Notes: a model not told the origin generated them from the sequence alone. Shown: positions 23,933 to 35,530, counted from the first letter of the stretch. The stretch: DNA of 64,000 bases from Psettodes erumei (GCA_016785225.1 JAFBJZ010000512.1:4315001-4379000); one strand, 5' to 3'. Numbers and translations are program-made.

Positions 23933-26900
23933 TCTGCTTGCATGTGTGTGTTTGTGCGCGCCCCTCCTCGTGTCCTGAGGTTTTTTTTTTTTTCTATGTT
24001 TTCCACACTCTTGGTGCTCTCAAGCATCCCGACATAGTTTCCCACAGCTACACAAACAGCGGTGTGTTTCCCCTCTCCAGTGCTGAGTGGGCAGGCCTGA
24101 TGGGGATTCTCTGTGGCCTCCCACTCACCGAGGAATGCCCTGACACTTGTATGCCCTTCTCAAACACACACACACACACTTGAACAGGGTACTGTCACAG
24201 GCTGACAAGTTAGAAACCCAGTCCTCCACACTGGGCCCAGTGTTCAGTCTCTACTGGGCTGCCAGTCTCATCGGCCACTCCCCCGTTTACGTAGCTCTTC
24301 TTAGGTCATCATCTCGGTCCGCGGGCTGCCATTTGCATTCATTAACGGCTCACCTCTTTACTCGCTGTCCCTCACTCACCGACGAGCATCCTTTTCCGCT
24401 CTCTCACCTTCACCTCGATTTTGCCTGTTATCCGTCTGTCTGCCCCCCCAGGCAGCCACCCAGTTCAAAGCCAGTCTGGCGAAACTCATGGAGATCCTCA
24501 TGTCCAAGGAGCCGTCGTACGTCCGCTGCATCAAGCCCAATGACTCCAAGCAAGCAGGTAAAAAGTTTTTTTTCTTTGCTCGGCACGGTTCAGGATAGAA
24601 ATGTGAGCATGCTTAGATACCTGTCACACGGCAAATGACAGAGCGTAGATCCTGTCGTACGTGGAACTCAAAACCCTAAATACCTCAGCATGTGTGTGTG
24701 TGTGTATTGTTCTGCATTATATGTTATTACATTGCATTATTACTTCCTGGATCATTCAAGTTCCTCACGAATCTTCAGTGCAATCTAAACCCTGTCAAAC
24801 TTCAAATACAGTAATTTATCCCAAAGCTCTGTCTGAGATGACACAACATGATGTGATCCACTGGGAAAAAAAGTGTTTTTTAAATCTCATTAAGTTTCAA
24901 TAGATTCAAATTTCATGGCTGCTATTTGCCTCCATACGCTAAGAGCTTTCAGTGGTTTGATGACAGTTTTATTTGACAGTTGTAAATGGAGTAGAAGCAG
25001 GTTAGCCACGCCACCAGGAAAAAAAAATCATGCTAATCATCTTTCACTAATTCCGTCCAAAGCGTTTTGTTTTCGGCTCCACCAGTGGCTGCAGCGTAGC
25101 TCTCCGTGCGGCCGTCAGTATATCTAGCCGGCCTTTGTTTCCCTCCACAGTCGGCCTTTTGTTTATTTCACACTGTTTCTCTGTCCTTTGTCACTCCCAC
25201 TCCTGCTGTTTAGCATTTACTGGTTTTCTCTGGTTCATTTTGCCCAACAGACGCCACATTTTCCTCAGACTGATTTGACCCCGCTCTCCCTCTCCCCCCT
25301 GTCCCCAGGTCGATTTGACGAGGTGCTGATCCGTCACCAGGTCAAGTACCTGGGGCTGATGGAGAACCTGAGGGTGAGGAGAGCCGGCTTCGCTTACAGA
25401 CGACGCTACGAGGTCTTCCTACAGAGGTGATCATTTGCTATCCCTTTTTTTTTTTCCTGCCAGCGCGGTCCAGTCCCATGTCAGCACGTGACATTTCATG
25501 TGTACTACACGTGGCTTACCACAGCTCGCATTCAAAAACATAATATACACAATATCTGCACTTTTTTGTGTTTTTAGTACAAGGGATACACAGGAAGACA
25601 AAATCCAGAATTTTTCATCCAGCACAAAAGAAATCCGCTCCATACCAGCATACCTCGGCTGTGAAAACAATTCTTTCGTATCACGAATGTCAAATACCTC
25701 CTGAAAGCCAGAGTCAGGGTCATTTTTAATAAGAAAGATAAAACACAAAGTACACACAACTGAACTCAGAAAGTTCAGGATAACAGTCACTGAAGCACAC
25801 TTGTGCCACCATGAGTCCAAAACCCAAAGTCCAAATGATATTCTATTTACTTTCTCTCAAGACAAACAGGAAATCCTGACTGGTCAGAAACTGGAAAAGA
25901 CTTTTTTGAAAAAATGACTTTAACCATCAGTCAGTTATGAGGATATAATTTTTCTCCTTGTTGTGACGTGATGCCTGCGCGACGCTGGAAAGTAAAGAAA
26001 CCTTTCACACACTGATCAGCGAACGGCTTTGTTCCTAAACCAGTGTTGTGGTACTTACTTGCGTTTGTGTCCGACTTGTGTCTGTGGAGGTATAAGTCCC
26101 TGTGTCCAGACACCTGGCCCAACTGGCAGGGCAAACTGGCCGATGGAGTGGCCACACTGGTCAAACACCTGGGATACAAGCCGGAGGAGTACAAACTGGG
26201 CAGGTGAGCAACACATAACGCACACACATGCGTACTGTACTCTTGTTTCTGTGTTTTCATGACCCTGAAACACACTTAATTTGGGGTACAAATATTTTAG
26301 GTACAAATAGATTGATGTAAAATACTTCTTTGTTAGATCCAAAATCTTCATCCGTTTCCCGAAGACCTTGTTCGCCACAGAGGATGCACTGGAGACCAGA
26401 AAACACAGTCTCGGTAAGAGACAGCGAGTCTTGACGCGGCTGATGATCTGCGCCTTTTTACTTACAGCAACTGCTACGCTATAGATTTGAACTGTTTTTT
26501 TTCCCATTGCCCTGTCTCACCCCCACAGCCACCAAGCTCCAGGCGGGATGGAGAGGCTACAGCCAGAAGTCCAAATACCAAAAACTCAGAACTGCAGGTG
26601 AGGAAACTTCTACTTACTTTGCATCTTTACTGAGATCAATCTTTCCGACATTTTTGAGGGTTTTTTTTGAGTAATTTCTATAATGTACCTTTGCAGCTAT
26701 TGCCATCCAAGCATGGTGGAGGGGGATCCTGGCCAGGAGGAGGGCCCAGCGCAGGCGTCAGGCTGCTGATACTATTCGCAGGTACAGACCAGCAGGTGGC
26801 AAAATCCACCCACTGTGTGATAAATACGCCCGACGCAGGAAGCAAATGTATAAATCCTATAGAGGCCACCATCAATTTGTTTTACAGTCCTCGTGTTTTA

Positions 26901-29900
26901 TTCAGAAGAAGACCAGATTTGCATGGCTATGACCAGGGCGGCCACTGTTGTCGCATGTGTAGACTGTGTGAACCCTTCCTTAATCCCTCTTTAAAATCGT
27001 TTGTTCACACCTCGCCGCGTCTCACCCGCAGGTTCATCAAGGGCTTCATCTACCGCCACAAGGAGCGCTGTCCAGAGAATGAGTACTTCCTGGATTATGT
27101 TCGCTACTCCTTCCTCATGAAGCTGCACAGGAACCTGCCCAAGAACGTCCTGGACAAGAGCTGGCCCACACCTCCGGCCGCTCTCACTGAGGTACGGGTG
27201 GTGGGGACAAAAAATAAAGCTAGGAATTCAAATTGGGTCTGTAAAGGCCAAGCTCTACTGTGTGCAAAAAAAAATTCTTGCTGTTCACAGGTTTAAGCAG
27301 GTGAACTCAGAAAAAGCGCAATATGCTTATTAATGTGAAATCTGATTTTGTACTTTTTATGCAGTGACTAATCAGATATCAATCAAAGGGATAGTTCAGG
27401 GTATCATCAGCACCTCATCAGCACCTTGTACGACCGCACTGCAAATAGCTTGAACTAACCCTTTAAATGTGTATTATGACCTTGATCTTATGTTGTTGTG
27501 AAAGCCTCGTGTCCGCCTGTGTCTTTAGGCATCAGAGCATTTGCGTAAGCTATGCATGCAGAACATGGTATGGAGCTACTGCAAGAAGATCAGTCCCGAG
27601 TGGAAACACCAGGTGAACGTCGTCCCCTCACCAGTCAATGCGTGCTCTTTCCAATCCGTCTTTCAGCTTACTTGTTAACTGCTCCTGTCCAAACAGATGG
27701 AGCAGAAGATGATTGCCAGCGAGATCTTCAAGGACAAGAAGGACAACTACCCACAGAGCGTGCCCAAACTGTTTGTCAGCACAAGACTCAGTAAGATTCT
27801 GCTGTTTTACCGCCAAAACTTCAAAAGGCTTCATATTGCTCACCGTGAAAAGATTCGAACGACATGTTTCCTCTCGTTCAGATGGCGAGGACATCAACCC
27901 CAAGGCGCTGCAGGCTCTGGGCAGCGAGAAGATGAAGGTTAGTGGAGCAAACTGTTTAAACGTAGGGCAGTTTAAAAGCTGTCTCCAGGTTCTTCATCAA
28001 CAGCGTTTTAACTGTCATCCTTCTGTTCCCAGTATGCCGTGCCAGTCACCAAGTATGACAGGAAAGGCTACAAACCTCGGTCCCGCCAGTTGCTCCTCAC
28101 TGGCAGCAGTGCCATTATTGTCGAGGAGGGCAAACTCAAGCAGCGCATCGACTATGAAGCTCTGAAAGGTCAGAGGTCAACAACAGTAGTCGTCATTGGC
28201 TGAGGGGCTTGCTCTTTGCGTTGGGCTCGTTTAAAAGTTCGAACTGTCCTTCCTCTGCAGGGATCTCAGTCAGCTCTCTCAGCGATGGTTTGTTTGTCCT
28301 GCACGTGCCCAGTGACGACAACAAGCAGAAGGTGAGAGCGGGGACTTGCCATGAATTGAGAGATCCTCGGCGCTTCAGTATAAATGTGGGAGTATTCACC
28401 GTCTGTCTGTCTGTCCCACGCTTTCCTGTCAGGGAGACGTAGTTCTGCAGAGTGACCATGTGATCGAGACCTTGACCAAGATCGCGATCTGTGCCGACAA
28501 AATCAACAGCATCAACATCAACCAGGGCAGGTGAGATAAGCAGGACACACACACACACACATGGAGATCCACTTGGTGACTAGATGCAATGATGATCGTT
28601 AAAAAGTGAAAAACCTTTTTGCTGTGCATTCGTTCGTAATGCTATGGTAGACAGTAACACCTGTCACAACTGTCGCTGTGCTGTTTCTCCAGTATAAAGT
28701 TTACAGTGGGTCAGGGGAAAGAGGGGATCATAGACTTCACACCTGGATCAGAACTTCTGGTGGCCAAGGCTAAGAATGGACACTTGTCTGTGGTGAGTGG
28801 TCTTACTTATATCTTCAGTGTCACCCTGTCAGGTTACAAAGATTTCAAAGGTTTTATATCATTTTACTCACTCTGAATTGACAGAATATCAGTTTGAGAA
28901 TCAAGTCCAAAAACTTCCAAATAAAAGGATTTGTGACTGCAGCGTAGATATATCACAATAGCAATATAAACAGTGCTCATCAGTGTTTTTTTATTTAATA
29001 TTTATGATGAAAAGCATCCTAATAATGACAAAACCACACAGAGCCTGTTCTGTGAACACTGCTCTTATCGACCTTGTTTCCAGAAGCCGCAAGCATCTGT
29101 TTTTAGAGAATTAATAACACCAGTGTACACTATCTGCCCAATATCAAACCACAGACAAACAAAGTTAGTGAACATAGCAGACTATTTAGCAGCTTAAAGG
29201 CATTTCCCACATACATTTCCCTCAGGAGTTGGTGGAGAGCGAATACAGCAAAAAGGACAGTGACTAAAGGACTTCCTTTCAGCAGGGGACAGAAGCACGT
29301 CTCTTAATGGATGCTAACGATGCTCCGTCCTTTAAGGATGTTTAAATAGGTGACTGTTGAGTCACATGTTTGCCTTTAAAACTCGTTGAAGCCCCTGTAG
29401 ACAGTTAAAAACAAATAAATTCTGTTCCATTAAATATTCATCATTAAATAAGCAACAATTAAAGTTAAAGTGCAGGAAAAACATGTTATTTATTATAAAG
29501 GCAATCTCCTTCAGGACTGTGTGGGTGGAGTGCGATCAGATCTGATTGACAGTCGCCTGGCAACATGAATAACGGCCCCAGAATCGGGCGACTCGGATGT
29601 TGCTCAGTCCCGATTGGTCCACACAAATGTGACATTGCCCTGTTAAAAGCTCAGACAAAACAAAAAGTAGACAAACATTCATCTTTGAACCCTAATACCC
29701 AACAATACATATGCGGGACTTTTCATATTGTGATTACATCTTATTGTGCTTTACCAAAGCGGCTAAAAAAATCATTAATACGGCTTCAATATAGTTTTGT
29801 GAACCAAAATATTTCAGTTTCTCATTTTTACAATGAATAACTGTAAATCCTCCCACACAGCCAGACCTCTGAGAAAAGAGAAAAAAAAATATTAACTACC

Positions 29901-29994
29901 TCTTGTGAAGGTCGAACCTACATGTTAGACTGCTGACTTGACATTTTCTCCTCTGCATCTCTGCCAGACTGCCCCCCGGCTGAACTCCAGATGA
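6584..29994 (+). CDS. myo1c: Unconventional myosin Ic, complete gene
   Basis: Actin-based, single-headed class I myosin motor that links cortical actin to PIP2-containing membranes (in mammals: hair-cell adaptation, GLUT4 vesicle delivery, nuclear isoforms). I joined 31 shared coding exons from 12915 to 29994, all with GT-AG introns and compatible phases, to one of two first exons. Starting at 6584 gives 1040 aa, close to the 1028 aa of the short human isoform. Visible in order: motor with P-loop GESGAGKTE (residues 121-129), switch [11 protein letters not shown] (173-182), switch II DIYGFE (398-403); IQ motifs from about residue 715; and a basic TH1 tail ending in APRLNSR. The tail PH-like motif [12 protein letters not shown] keeps Lys904 and Arg915, equivalent to the PIP2-binding Lys892/Arg903 of human MYO1C. 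Family assignment is very secure. Which teleost ohnolog this is cannot be told from one locus. Confidence 0.97.
7414..7444. repeat. (TG)n microsatellite
   Basis: Pure GT run in the myo1c first intron. Confidence 0.95.
9570..9760 (+). repeat. Degraded teleost dispersed repeat (GCTAAC / CACTAAACACAAAGTACAGC type)
   Basis: GCTAAC-rich sequence is followed by CACTAAACACAAAGTACAGC and GGGTTGATGGGCATGTCAA, blocks that recur widely in fish genomes. The identification is from memory and the copy is diverged. Confidence 0.5.
11853..11948 (+). CDS. myo1c: myo1c alternative first exon, 32-residue N-terminus
   Basis: The ATG sits in a strong Kozak context (A at -3, G at +4) and opens a 96-nt segment beginning [12 protein letters not shown]. 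It ends with ...PELKD at a consensus donor GTAAGT in phase 0, so it splices in frame to the shared exon at 12915 and gives a 1066-aa protein. Mammalian MYO1C also uses alternative starts, and nuclear myosin 1 carries an N-terminal extension. This extension does not resemble the mammalian sequence I remember (MALQVELVP...). That it is a myo1c exon is inferred from phase, donor and position only 1 kb before exon 2. It could instead belong to an unrelated short transcript. Confidence 0.6.
12915..26203 (+). CDS. myo1c: myo1c motor domain exons
   Basis: Exons: 12915-13070, 13528-13643, 15503-15701, 16143-16223, 16628-16807, 17887-17985, 18663-18773, 19932-20003, 20235-20354, 21054-21127, 21274-21379, 22083-22163, 22668-22759, 22927-23021, 23583-23629, 23800-23880, 24452-24557, 25309-25426 and 26090-26203. 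They encode the ATPase and actin-binding head. The P-loop lies at 15573-15599, switch I within 16143-16223, and switch [15 protein letters not shown] spans the 21054-21127/21274 junction. The residue 16 positions before the DALSK motif (exon 20235) is Glu, the usual acidic residue at the TEDS site of this subfamily, so motor activity should not need heavy-chain phosphorylation there (inference). The junction [17 protein letters not shown] differs from human in the surface loop before LLDIYGFE. No frameshift or stop was seen. Confidence 0.95.
13644..15502 (+). other. myo1c intron between exons ending 13643 and starting 15503
   Basis: A 1.86-kb intron, large for this gene. It contains a run of C at about 14694-14709 and AT-rich sequence near 15000-15350. 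No RNA gene or coding segment was recognised. Confidence 0.7.
16988..17240 (+). repeat. Dispersed repeat with ATCACGATAC motifs in a myo1c intron
   Basis: Begins GGGCTGTGTGTTGGCAAGAA, carries repeated ATCACGATAC/ATATCACGATACAAT units and ends near ATATCACAATACTTTTTCTT. This matches a common teleost interspersed repeat as I remember it. It is non-coding and lies wholly within the intron 16808-17886. Confidence 0.6.
18208..18272. repeat. (GT)n microsatellite, longest in the window
   Basis: 65 bp of uninterrupted GT in the myo1c intron 17986-18662. Confidence 0.97.
20179..20217. repeat. (TG)n microsatellite before a myo1c acceptor
   Basis: TG run ending 17 nt before the exon at 20235. Confidence 0.95.
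22292..22642. repeat. MITE-like element with terminal inverted repeats, copy B
   Basis: The left end AAAGTAACAGTTTAACATTTTG (22296-22317) is the near reverse complement of the right end GCAAAATGTCAAACTGTTTCC (about 22619-22639). Interior blocks (GTGTTAATTAAAGAGGTTTAG...) resemble copy C. The right end lies about 28 nt before the myo1c acceptor at 22668. Confidence 0.65.
23022..23040. repeat. (GT)n forming a myo1c splice donor
   Basis: The first GT of the run is the donor of exon 22927-23021. Confidence 0.9.
23745..23793. repeat. (TG)n microsatellite abutting a myo1c acceptor
   Basis: 49 bp of TG, followed only by CTGCAG before exon 23800-23880. Confidence 0.97.
23894..23929. repeat. (TG)n microsatellite after a myo1c donor
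   Basis: TG run with two TTTG interruptions, starting 14 nt after the exon end. Confidence 0.9.
26337..27191 (+). CDS. myo1c: myo1c converter end and calmodulin-binding IQ exons
   Basis: Exons: 26337-26413, 26529-26597, 26697-26781 and 27032-27191. The first encodes the end of the converter ([19 protein letters not shown]). The next encode three IQ-like light-chain sites: [34 protein letters not shown] and the weaker [17 protein letters not shown]. In the family these bind calmodulin in a calcium-sensitive way and form the lever arm. The last exon runs on into the post-IQ segment ([15 protein letters not shown]) that leads to the TH1 domain. Phases are continuous (1-1-2-0), and residue spacing matches the human protein. 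Confidence 0.94.
27385..27466. repeat. Short foldback element, about 80 bp
   Basis: AAAGGGATAGTTCAGGG (27385-27401) and TGAACTAACCCTTTAA (27451-27466) form imperfect terminal inverted repeats, as in short non-autonomous DNA elements of fish. It lies in the myo1c intron before exon 27529. Confidence 0.55.
27529..29994 (+). CDS. myo1c: myo1c TH1 tail exons and stop codon
   Basis: Exons: 27529-27612, 27697-27790, 27882-27937, 28033-28168, 28261-28331, 28433-28530, 28693-28792 and 29968-29994. They encode the basic TH1 tail, which contains the PH-like phosphoinositide site ([15 protein letters not shown] in exon 28033-28168). The tail ends [11 protein letters not shown], against AVVAPRLNSR in human, followed by TGA at 29992-29994. 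The final coding exon holds only 27 nt of coding sequence and is separated by the longest tail intron (28793-29967). Confidence 0.94.
28793..29967 (+). other. Last myo1c intron
   Basis: A 1.17-kb AT-rich intron before the 27-nt terminal coding segment. The donor is GTGAGT and the acceptor TCTCTGCCAG. No coding or RNA feature was seen inside. Confidence 0.7.
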
Positions 29995-30665
29995 TGACCA
30001 CACACAAACACACCAGGACCTACATACCCCTGACCTCTCCCATCCTCCAATCACACGACTGCAGACCCCGCACTAAGCCAATCATATGCCAGCTGTCACT
30101 GCACAGGTGACATGTGCTTCCATTGAAAAGAAAAAAAAAATCCAGCAAAACTAATTGATATATTTATGTTTATATATTATATTTTTGGGATTAATACTGT
30201 TGCTGTTTGAATATTCTGATTTTATATATGAGGCCAAGGAATAACGAATATTTTGGTGCATTTTTTTGCATCATGCTTGTTTATTGTACTTTATTTGGAC
30301 ACATGACCAAGAAAAAAATGATAAGGGAAGAGCCAGAATTAGAGACAACGACGAGAAAAGACTGTTGTCAATGAAAATCAGTGTGGGTTGTTGCTCGTTG
30401 CCTCTTTTCTTCCCCTGTCTAATTTTTCTGCTTGACTTAAAGACTTGATTGTCTTGCTGACCCTGCTTTTCTAACCGGGGCGAATAGCTCGTTATCGAAG
30501 CATGAAGGTGTGTAGAACAAGGCCGACAGTACGTAGGTGAACTGTTGAGAGGTTCGGGAATGCGAAAGTGTAACTTTTTCAATCAAATGGTGATGCTTTG
30601 GCACAAAAGAGCTGGTAGTGTCAGACTGTGCTCGTTCACTCAAAATAAATAGCTGGACATACTAC
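29995..30665 (+). other. myo1c: myo1c 3' untranslated region (proximal poly(A) estimate)
   Basis: AT-rich, non-coding sequence after the TGA. An AATAAA hexamer at 30644-30649 is the first canonical poly(A) signal I see and would give a 3'UTR of about 0.65 kb. A second AATAAA at 32683-32688 could serve a longer form. The end coordinate is an estimate. Confidence 0.5.
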
Positions 30666-33600
30666 TGAAATTATTTCAAAAATCTGTATTTGTAAGAACA
30701 AAGCTGATCCTGAGGGATTCACTACGTCCCATTGTCTACACATACTGTAAACACTGCAAAAAATGAACAAAGTAAGTGAGGAAGTGCAACGAAAGGGCAG
30801 GAGAAAGGTGAAAAGAAAGATGAAAGAACGCAGCAGTTATTTGCCTCCACACAAGGTGCTTGTGCCTTTATCCTTGACTTATTTATTCTTAAAGAGCTAG
30901 TTCAAGAGCTGTGCATTGAAAACCATGACACTCCACAGGAGCATGAGTCGAGTTCAGCATTGATAGAAACCCTTGGTCCTCTGACTGAAGGTTGTACCAC
31001 CGACGGCAGCTGCCTGCGCAGTAGACTTCCCTTTATCAGAACCATATAACATGCTTACACTTGGTAGGAAGCCCCGGCATCTCTCTCTCTGTGGGTGGTG
31101 ACATTTTTGGCCACTTTTCCCATCATCTTCTCTGCGTCTCCAGCCACATACCTGATCCGCCCATTTTCCCTCTTGGAGGCGATCGGCTTCTATCGGTCTG
31201 TGACTGAACTGGTGTGACGGCTGCCTCCGAGTGGGGTCTGACCAACACATTTGAATTCATTTCACCAAAAGCCATTATTTGTTTTTATTTAACAGGATAT
31301 ATCATTCCATTTTTACAATTGTATGCCTATTCAATAGAATTCAAACTATGATGTGAGACTGAAACTCACAAATACCATATTAAATCGCGATTTTGCTAAA
31401 ATGCACGCAAAAGCCAAAGGCAGTGGTATTAGATCGACGCTACAAACAGCTGTGTGCCTAAACATTTGACATATTTAAAATTGTAATTTTCCCACATTTT
31501 GGGAAATACACTTAAAAGCTTTCTCCCCAAGAGTTATATGAGAAGATTTATAGCAATCTTATGTCGCTAGGTATAAGGATACAGTTGGGAGTTTTGTTTT
31601 TTATCCACCTTAAACAAACAACATTGAAGATATGCTGTTTAAACAGTTATGGAGCCATAATGTTTATTTACACAATATTAATTAGTGAGCTGTAGATGCC
31701 CTGGTGACCAGATTTTATTACCATTTAACAGAGCCAGGCTAGCTGTTTCTAGTCCTTCTGCTAAGTCTGGCAAATCATATCCTGACTGCAGAATATGCAA
31801 AATACCCCTTTAATGTCACAGAATGTAAGCATTCGGAGTGCAGAGAACTTCTAAAATAACAATGAAATTGTCTTGCAGCAGTAAAAACATTAAAACACAT
31901 GATGAAAGTAAATCATTTATACATTCTTATCAAAATGTGACACCAGTTTGAGTTAAAAACTTCCTATAGACCAGTTCTATTGTAAACATCTCTCTAATTC
32001 TGACCCCTGACCCCTAATGCTCCTTCAAGTCCACAGGTGAGACCAGAGAGCGACGGTGAAAAAGTTGTGTTCTCGAAAACTTTTGAGAGGTGCACCAAAT
32101 CGTTGGTCCATGGCACAACTTTTTCTCCACATGGCTCTGCGTGGTGAGGCAGGTGCAATATGCTGAGGCAGGACAGTGCTACTGCACTCAAACTAAACTT
32201 GCCAAAGACCCTGTTGATTTATACTGATTCTGTGTATGATTTATATAATACTATAATGAATCTGATGTTGAGGAGAGAGATGTATTTGTACAGTTAGTGT
32301 TCTATGTTATAAATGAGAGAATCAAGCCAAGTGAGGTTTGATGATGTGATACATTTGGAGGGAAGAAGCTTTTAGTATTGTTCGTTAACTTCATGTGCCT
32401 TGTCCAATAGCAATACTACAGATTTGTGCGGAGATAAAAAGAAATACCTCCTTGACAGGGTCTCGTCGTTGGCCGACGATGGTTGTCTGGCTGTTTCTAA
32501 AAGTTTCCCAGCAGCACAAAAAGCTGTACTTTCTCTGCGTGTATAAGCTTTATTGAAACCCAAGTTTTGTCTGTTGATTTACAGATGCACTCCTGTTATC
32601 AGTCCTGACTTACTGTATGCACCAAAACAATGTAGGATCACGCCAACACTAAAAAAAAGATAAGATACTAAAGATTTGAAAAAATAAAATTTGAAAAATA
32701 CAAACTGTTGTCTGGCTGCTTATTATTTTATAAGTCAATGATGACAAAAACTCCTTAACTTCATGATTCGTCATGATGACATGGATGTTCAAAACATGGA
32801 GCCCCTTGTAGCTAACGTTTAGTGGAACATCGACAAAAAGAAGCTAGCAAACCTTTCAGGCCACCAAAAATGGGGGAATGAGACAAGGAGGGAAAACATC
32901 AACATAAGTGAACAAAATTGTGATGTACTGTTTGTGGTGACGTCTTTTATGACATTAGCTAGCTAGCTATCACTGCTATTTAGCTTAGTCACTGAGTTTA
33001 GCTAGCTACAAAAACATATTTGTTGACTAGCGATTCATTTTGTATCTATTGAGACATCTGGTACAAAATACTTACTAGAAAATTACTACCAAATACTAAG
33101 TTAATATACATTTATTATAGATGAATTACAACAGATCTTTTAAAGAAACATGCACGATATAACTGTGATTATATAGAAGACATGATGGTTAAGTTACTGA
33201 TATGTCTGTGGTGGTCTTTTTGTATCAGACATTATAATTTGCTGATTTTTTTTTTGTGTCGGGGACATCAAATTTTGAAACAAAGTGTAACTGTCTGTGA
33301 GAAATGTCACCACTTGTAATTTCTTTCTTCTGGAACCACCTTTATCTACCGCTTTTGACATGAACAATGACGGTAAGTTTGAAGTATCCTACGCTTTTTT
33401 CCCAGCTCATCTCTCTTTGTTTCTGTGCATTCATGTCCTCTTTTTCTTGCAGCAGTTCCATCAACTTCCACACAGCCACATTATGTCGCTCATGAGCGAA
33501 AGCACACAGAAGATGAGCATGATGACGGTGACGTCCTGCAGCCTTCCCATCATGTCAGAAGGTAGGTCTACTCCTAGCCTCCTTTATTTGCCTGGGAGAT

Positions 33601-35300
33601 ACTGACATCAACTCACTGTCATGCAACGACAAAATGGAAAGCAGGAATGCATATGTCTGTCTAGAATGACACTGTCGCGGATGGATACTGAAACAAAAAG
33701 GTTCTGGGCCCAGATACATTGAAGGACCTCGCTCCTAGTGAGACCATCCTCACCAAAGCTAGAGATTTTTGTTGCTTTCGCTAATTTTTTGTCTTTCATC
33801 TTTCTCTTCATTGTACTATATGACACCCTACAAAATATTATTCAAAAGAGGCTTGTGATGCAGGTCATATTTTCTTAAACCAGGGATATATCACTGTACG
33901 ACATATTGCATTACTCATTTTAATGTGTATATCTACTCTGCAGCTGTTGTGTTGGGAAAAAATAAAAAATATGATAAAGTAAATGATGAGTCAGAAGATA
34001 TCCAATATAAAATGAGAAAATGAGGAAAAAAAACATCAGGTGATCTCTACTCATCTTTTTTATATTTGTATTTCCTGTCATTTTCAGAAACAAAAGCTTT
34101 CAAGGAACAAAAGTAGACAAAAGTAAACGGTATAATGCTTCACCATGCTAATGAGATAAGTCATTCAACCTTGAGATCAGCATAAAAAAGAAATGGACAC
34201 AACAACCAAAGAATTAAAAAAAACTTGCCAAGATGTCAGTCAAAAGGTCATCCGTTTCCTTTGAAAAAATCTCATGCCCTGTATAGTTAGGTAAATCATT
34301 GTTCGCCAGAGAACTATTGAAAGAATGCTAGATTTCATTATCCCTACTTACATCTGAGTCCCCTGACTTCTCTGAGGCGAAATATTCTAAAGGTGCTCTA
34401 GTTTAGGGGCCTTCACTCCCTTGTGCAGGTAACTGTCCCATTGTTCATCATCATGACAGTGATCACAGTCAGGCATACAGCGCAACCCACATTTAAAACC
34501 ACCAGTAGCCTCGTTTGAAGCAGCCAGCAGGGGTCACCCCTGGTCCAACTGATTCCCCCAGTGGTTTCTGATTTCAGCTGGCCTTTCTCCTGGACCATGT
34601 CAACGCTCCTCTCTTGCATTTCTAGGAATCACAGGCTTGGCACGAGTATGGAAGTAAACTGTGAGTCATGTCACATGCAGATGGGAGGACTTATAGCCCT
34701 CACATACTGTAGGTGTGGCTGTGTTTGTATAAACCCTATACATCTGTTTGCACACAGAAAGGATTAGGGCTCAGTTGGGCAACAGTTGCTTTATTGCACT
34801 GTCAAATCAAAACAAAGAATCCACTGAGGTTTTGAGAATTTTAATCCAGATTCAGAGCCTTTCTCTTGTTCCAAAGTTGGGGACTATGGGACTATGTAAA
34901 CACATAAAGTGATAGTTTGAAAGATAGTTGTGTCGCACCAGAAGGGCTGTGTTCTTAAAAACAAAAAGTAAGAAAAATAAATAAATGAATAATCTTGTTA
35001 ATTACATTGACTGTGGCAAATATCAAAAGTACCTTGTAGTACCAATTTGCCCTTTCCCAAAGTTTTTGTTGGTTTTATTGGCTTGTGATAAAGTTGTATT
35101 ATATTTATAATAACTGCATATTTAAACGTTGTTCTGTATTCTTATATTTACTTTGATTTTGTGTCATAACAAAAGCTAGTTTATCCCATAACCATCAGCT
35201 GTCCAGTCTGTGAAATGTTTTCCCAACATTTTTTTAGTATTGAGAAACGACACATATGTAATATTGGAGCCTTTTGATTGGCTCCGGCTCGTCTCTAGCT
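30666..35300. other. Intergenic region between myo1c and slc43a2
   Basis: AT-rich spacer. In mammals INPP5K neighbours MYO1C, but no inositol 5-phosphatase motif or exon was found here. It holds a degraded teleost repeat (about 31485-31815), clustered TAGC/GCTA tetranucleotides near 32955-33010, and two weak orphan-exon candidates (minus strand 31260-30954; plus strand about 33300-33561). Confidence 0.55.
31485..31815 (+). repeat. Degraded teleost interspersed repeat, copy C
   Basis: Contains CATTTTGGGAAATACACTTA, GAGTTATATGAGAAGATTTA, TTAATTAGTGAGCTGTAGAT and CAGAGCCAGGCTAGCTGTTT in that order, the layout of the same percomorph repeat family as copies A and B. It is intergenic, downstream of myo1c. 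Confidence 0.6.
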
Positions 35301-35310
35301 CAGCAAAGGA

Positions 35311-35530
35311 CCAATAGGGAGTCGGGGTTGTTTGTGCGCCGCTCCTGCGCCGCTATAAAGCAGCAGCGATGAGAGATGTAAGGAGAAATAGTGAGTCAAA
35401 GAAATCAAAAGACGCTCCACGCGTGTTTCGTTAACAACGCTCTTTGTCTTTGTCGTCGAAGGACATTTGGACCTGGAGATTCGGATCTGACCGCGGGCGG
35501 GGCGACTCTGTTTCTCAATCCGCAGACTCA
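35311..35530 (+). promoter_or_regulatory. slc43a2: Candidate distal slc43a2 promoter and non-coding exon 1a
   Basis: A CCAAT box (35311-35315) lies about 40 bp before a TATAAA element (35354-35359), a textbook core promoter arrangement predicting a start near 35385. The following GC-richer segment has no long ORF and ends ACTCAG at the donor GTAGGA (35531), a plausible untranslated first exon. It would splice to the acceptor CTCCAG at 38460, just before the slc43a2 start exon. Assignment to slc43a2 rests on strand and distance. Confidence 0.5.
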
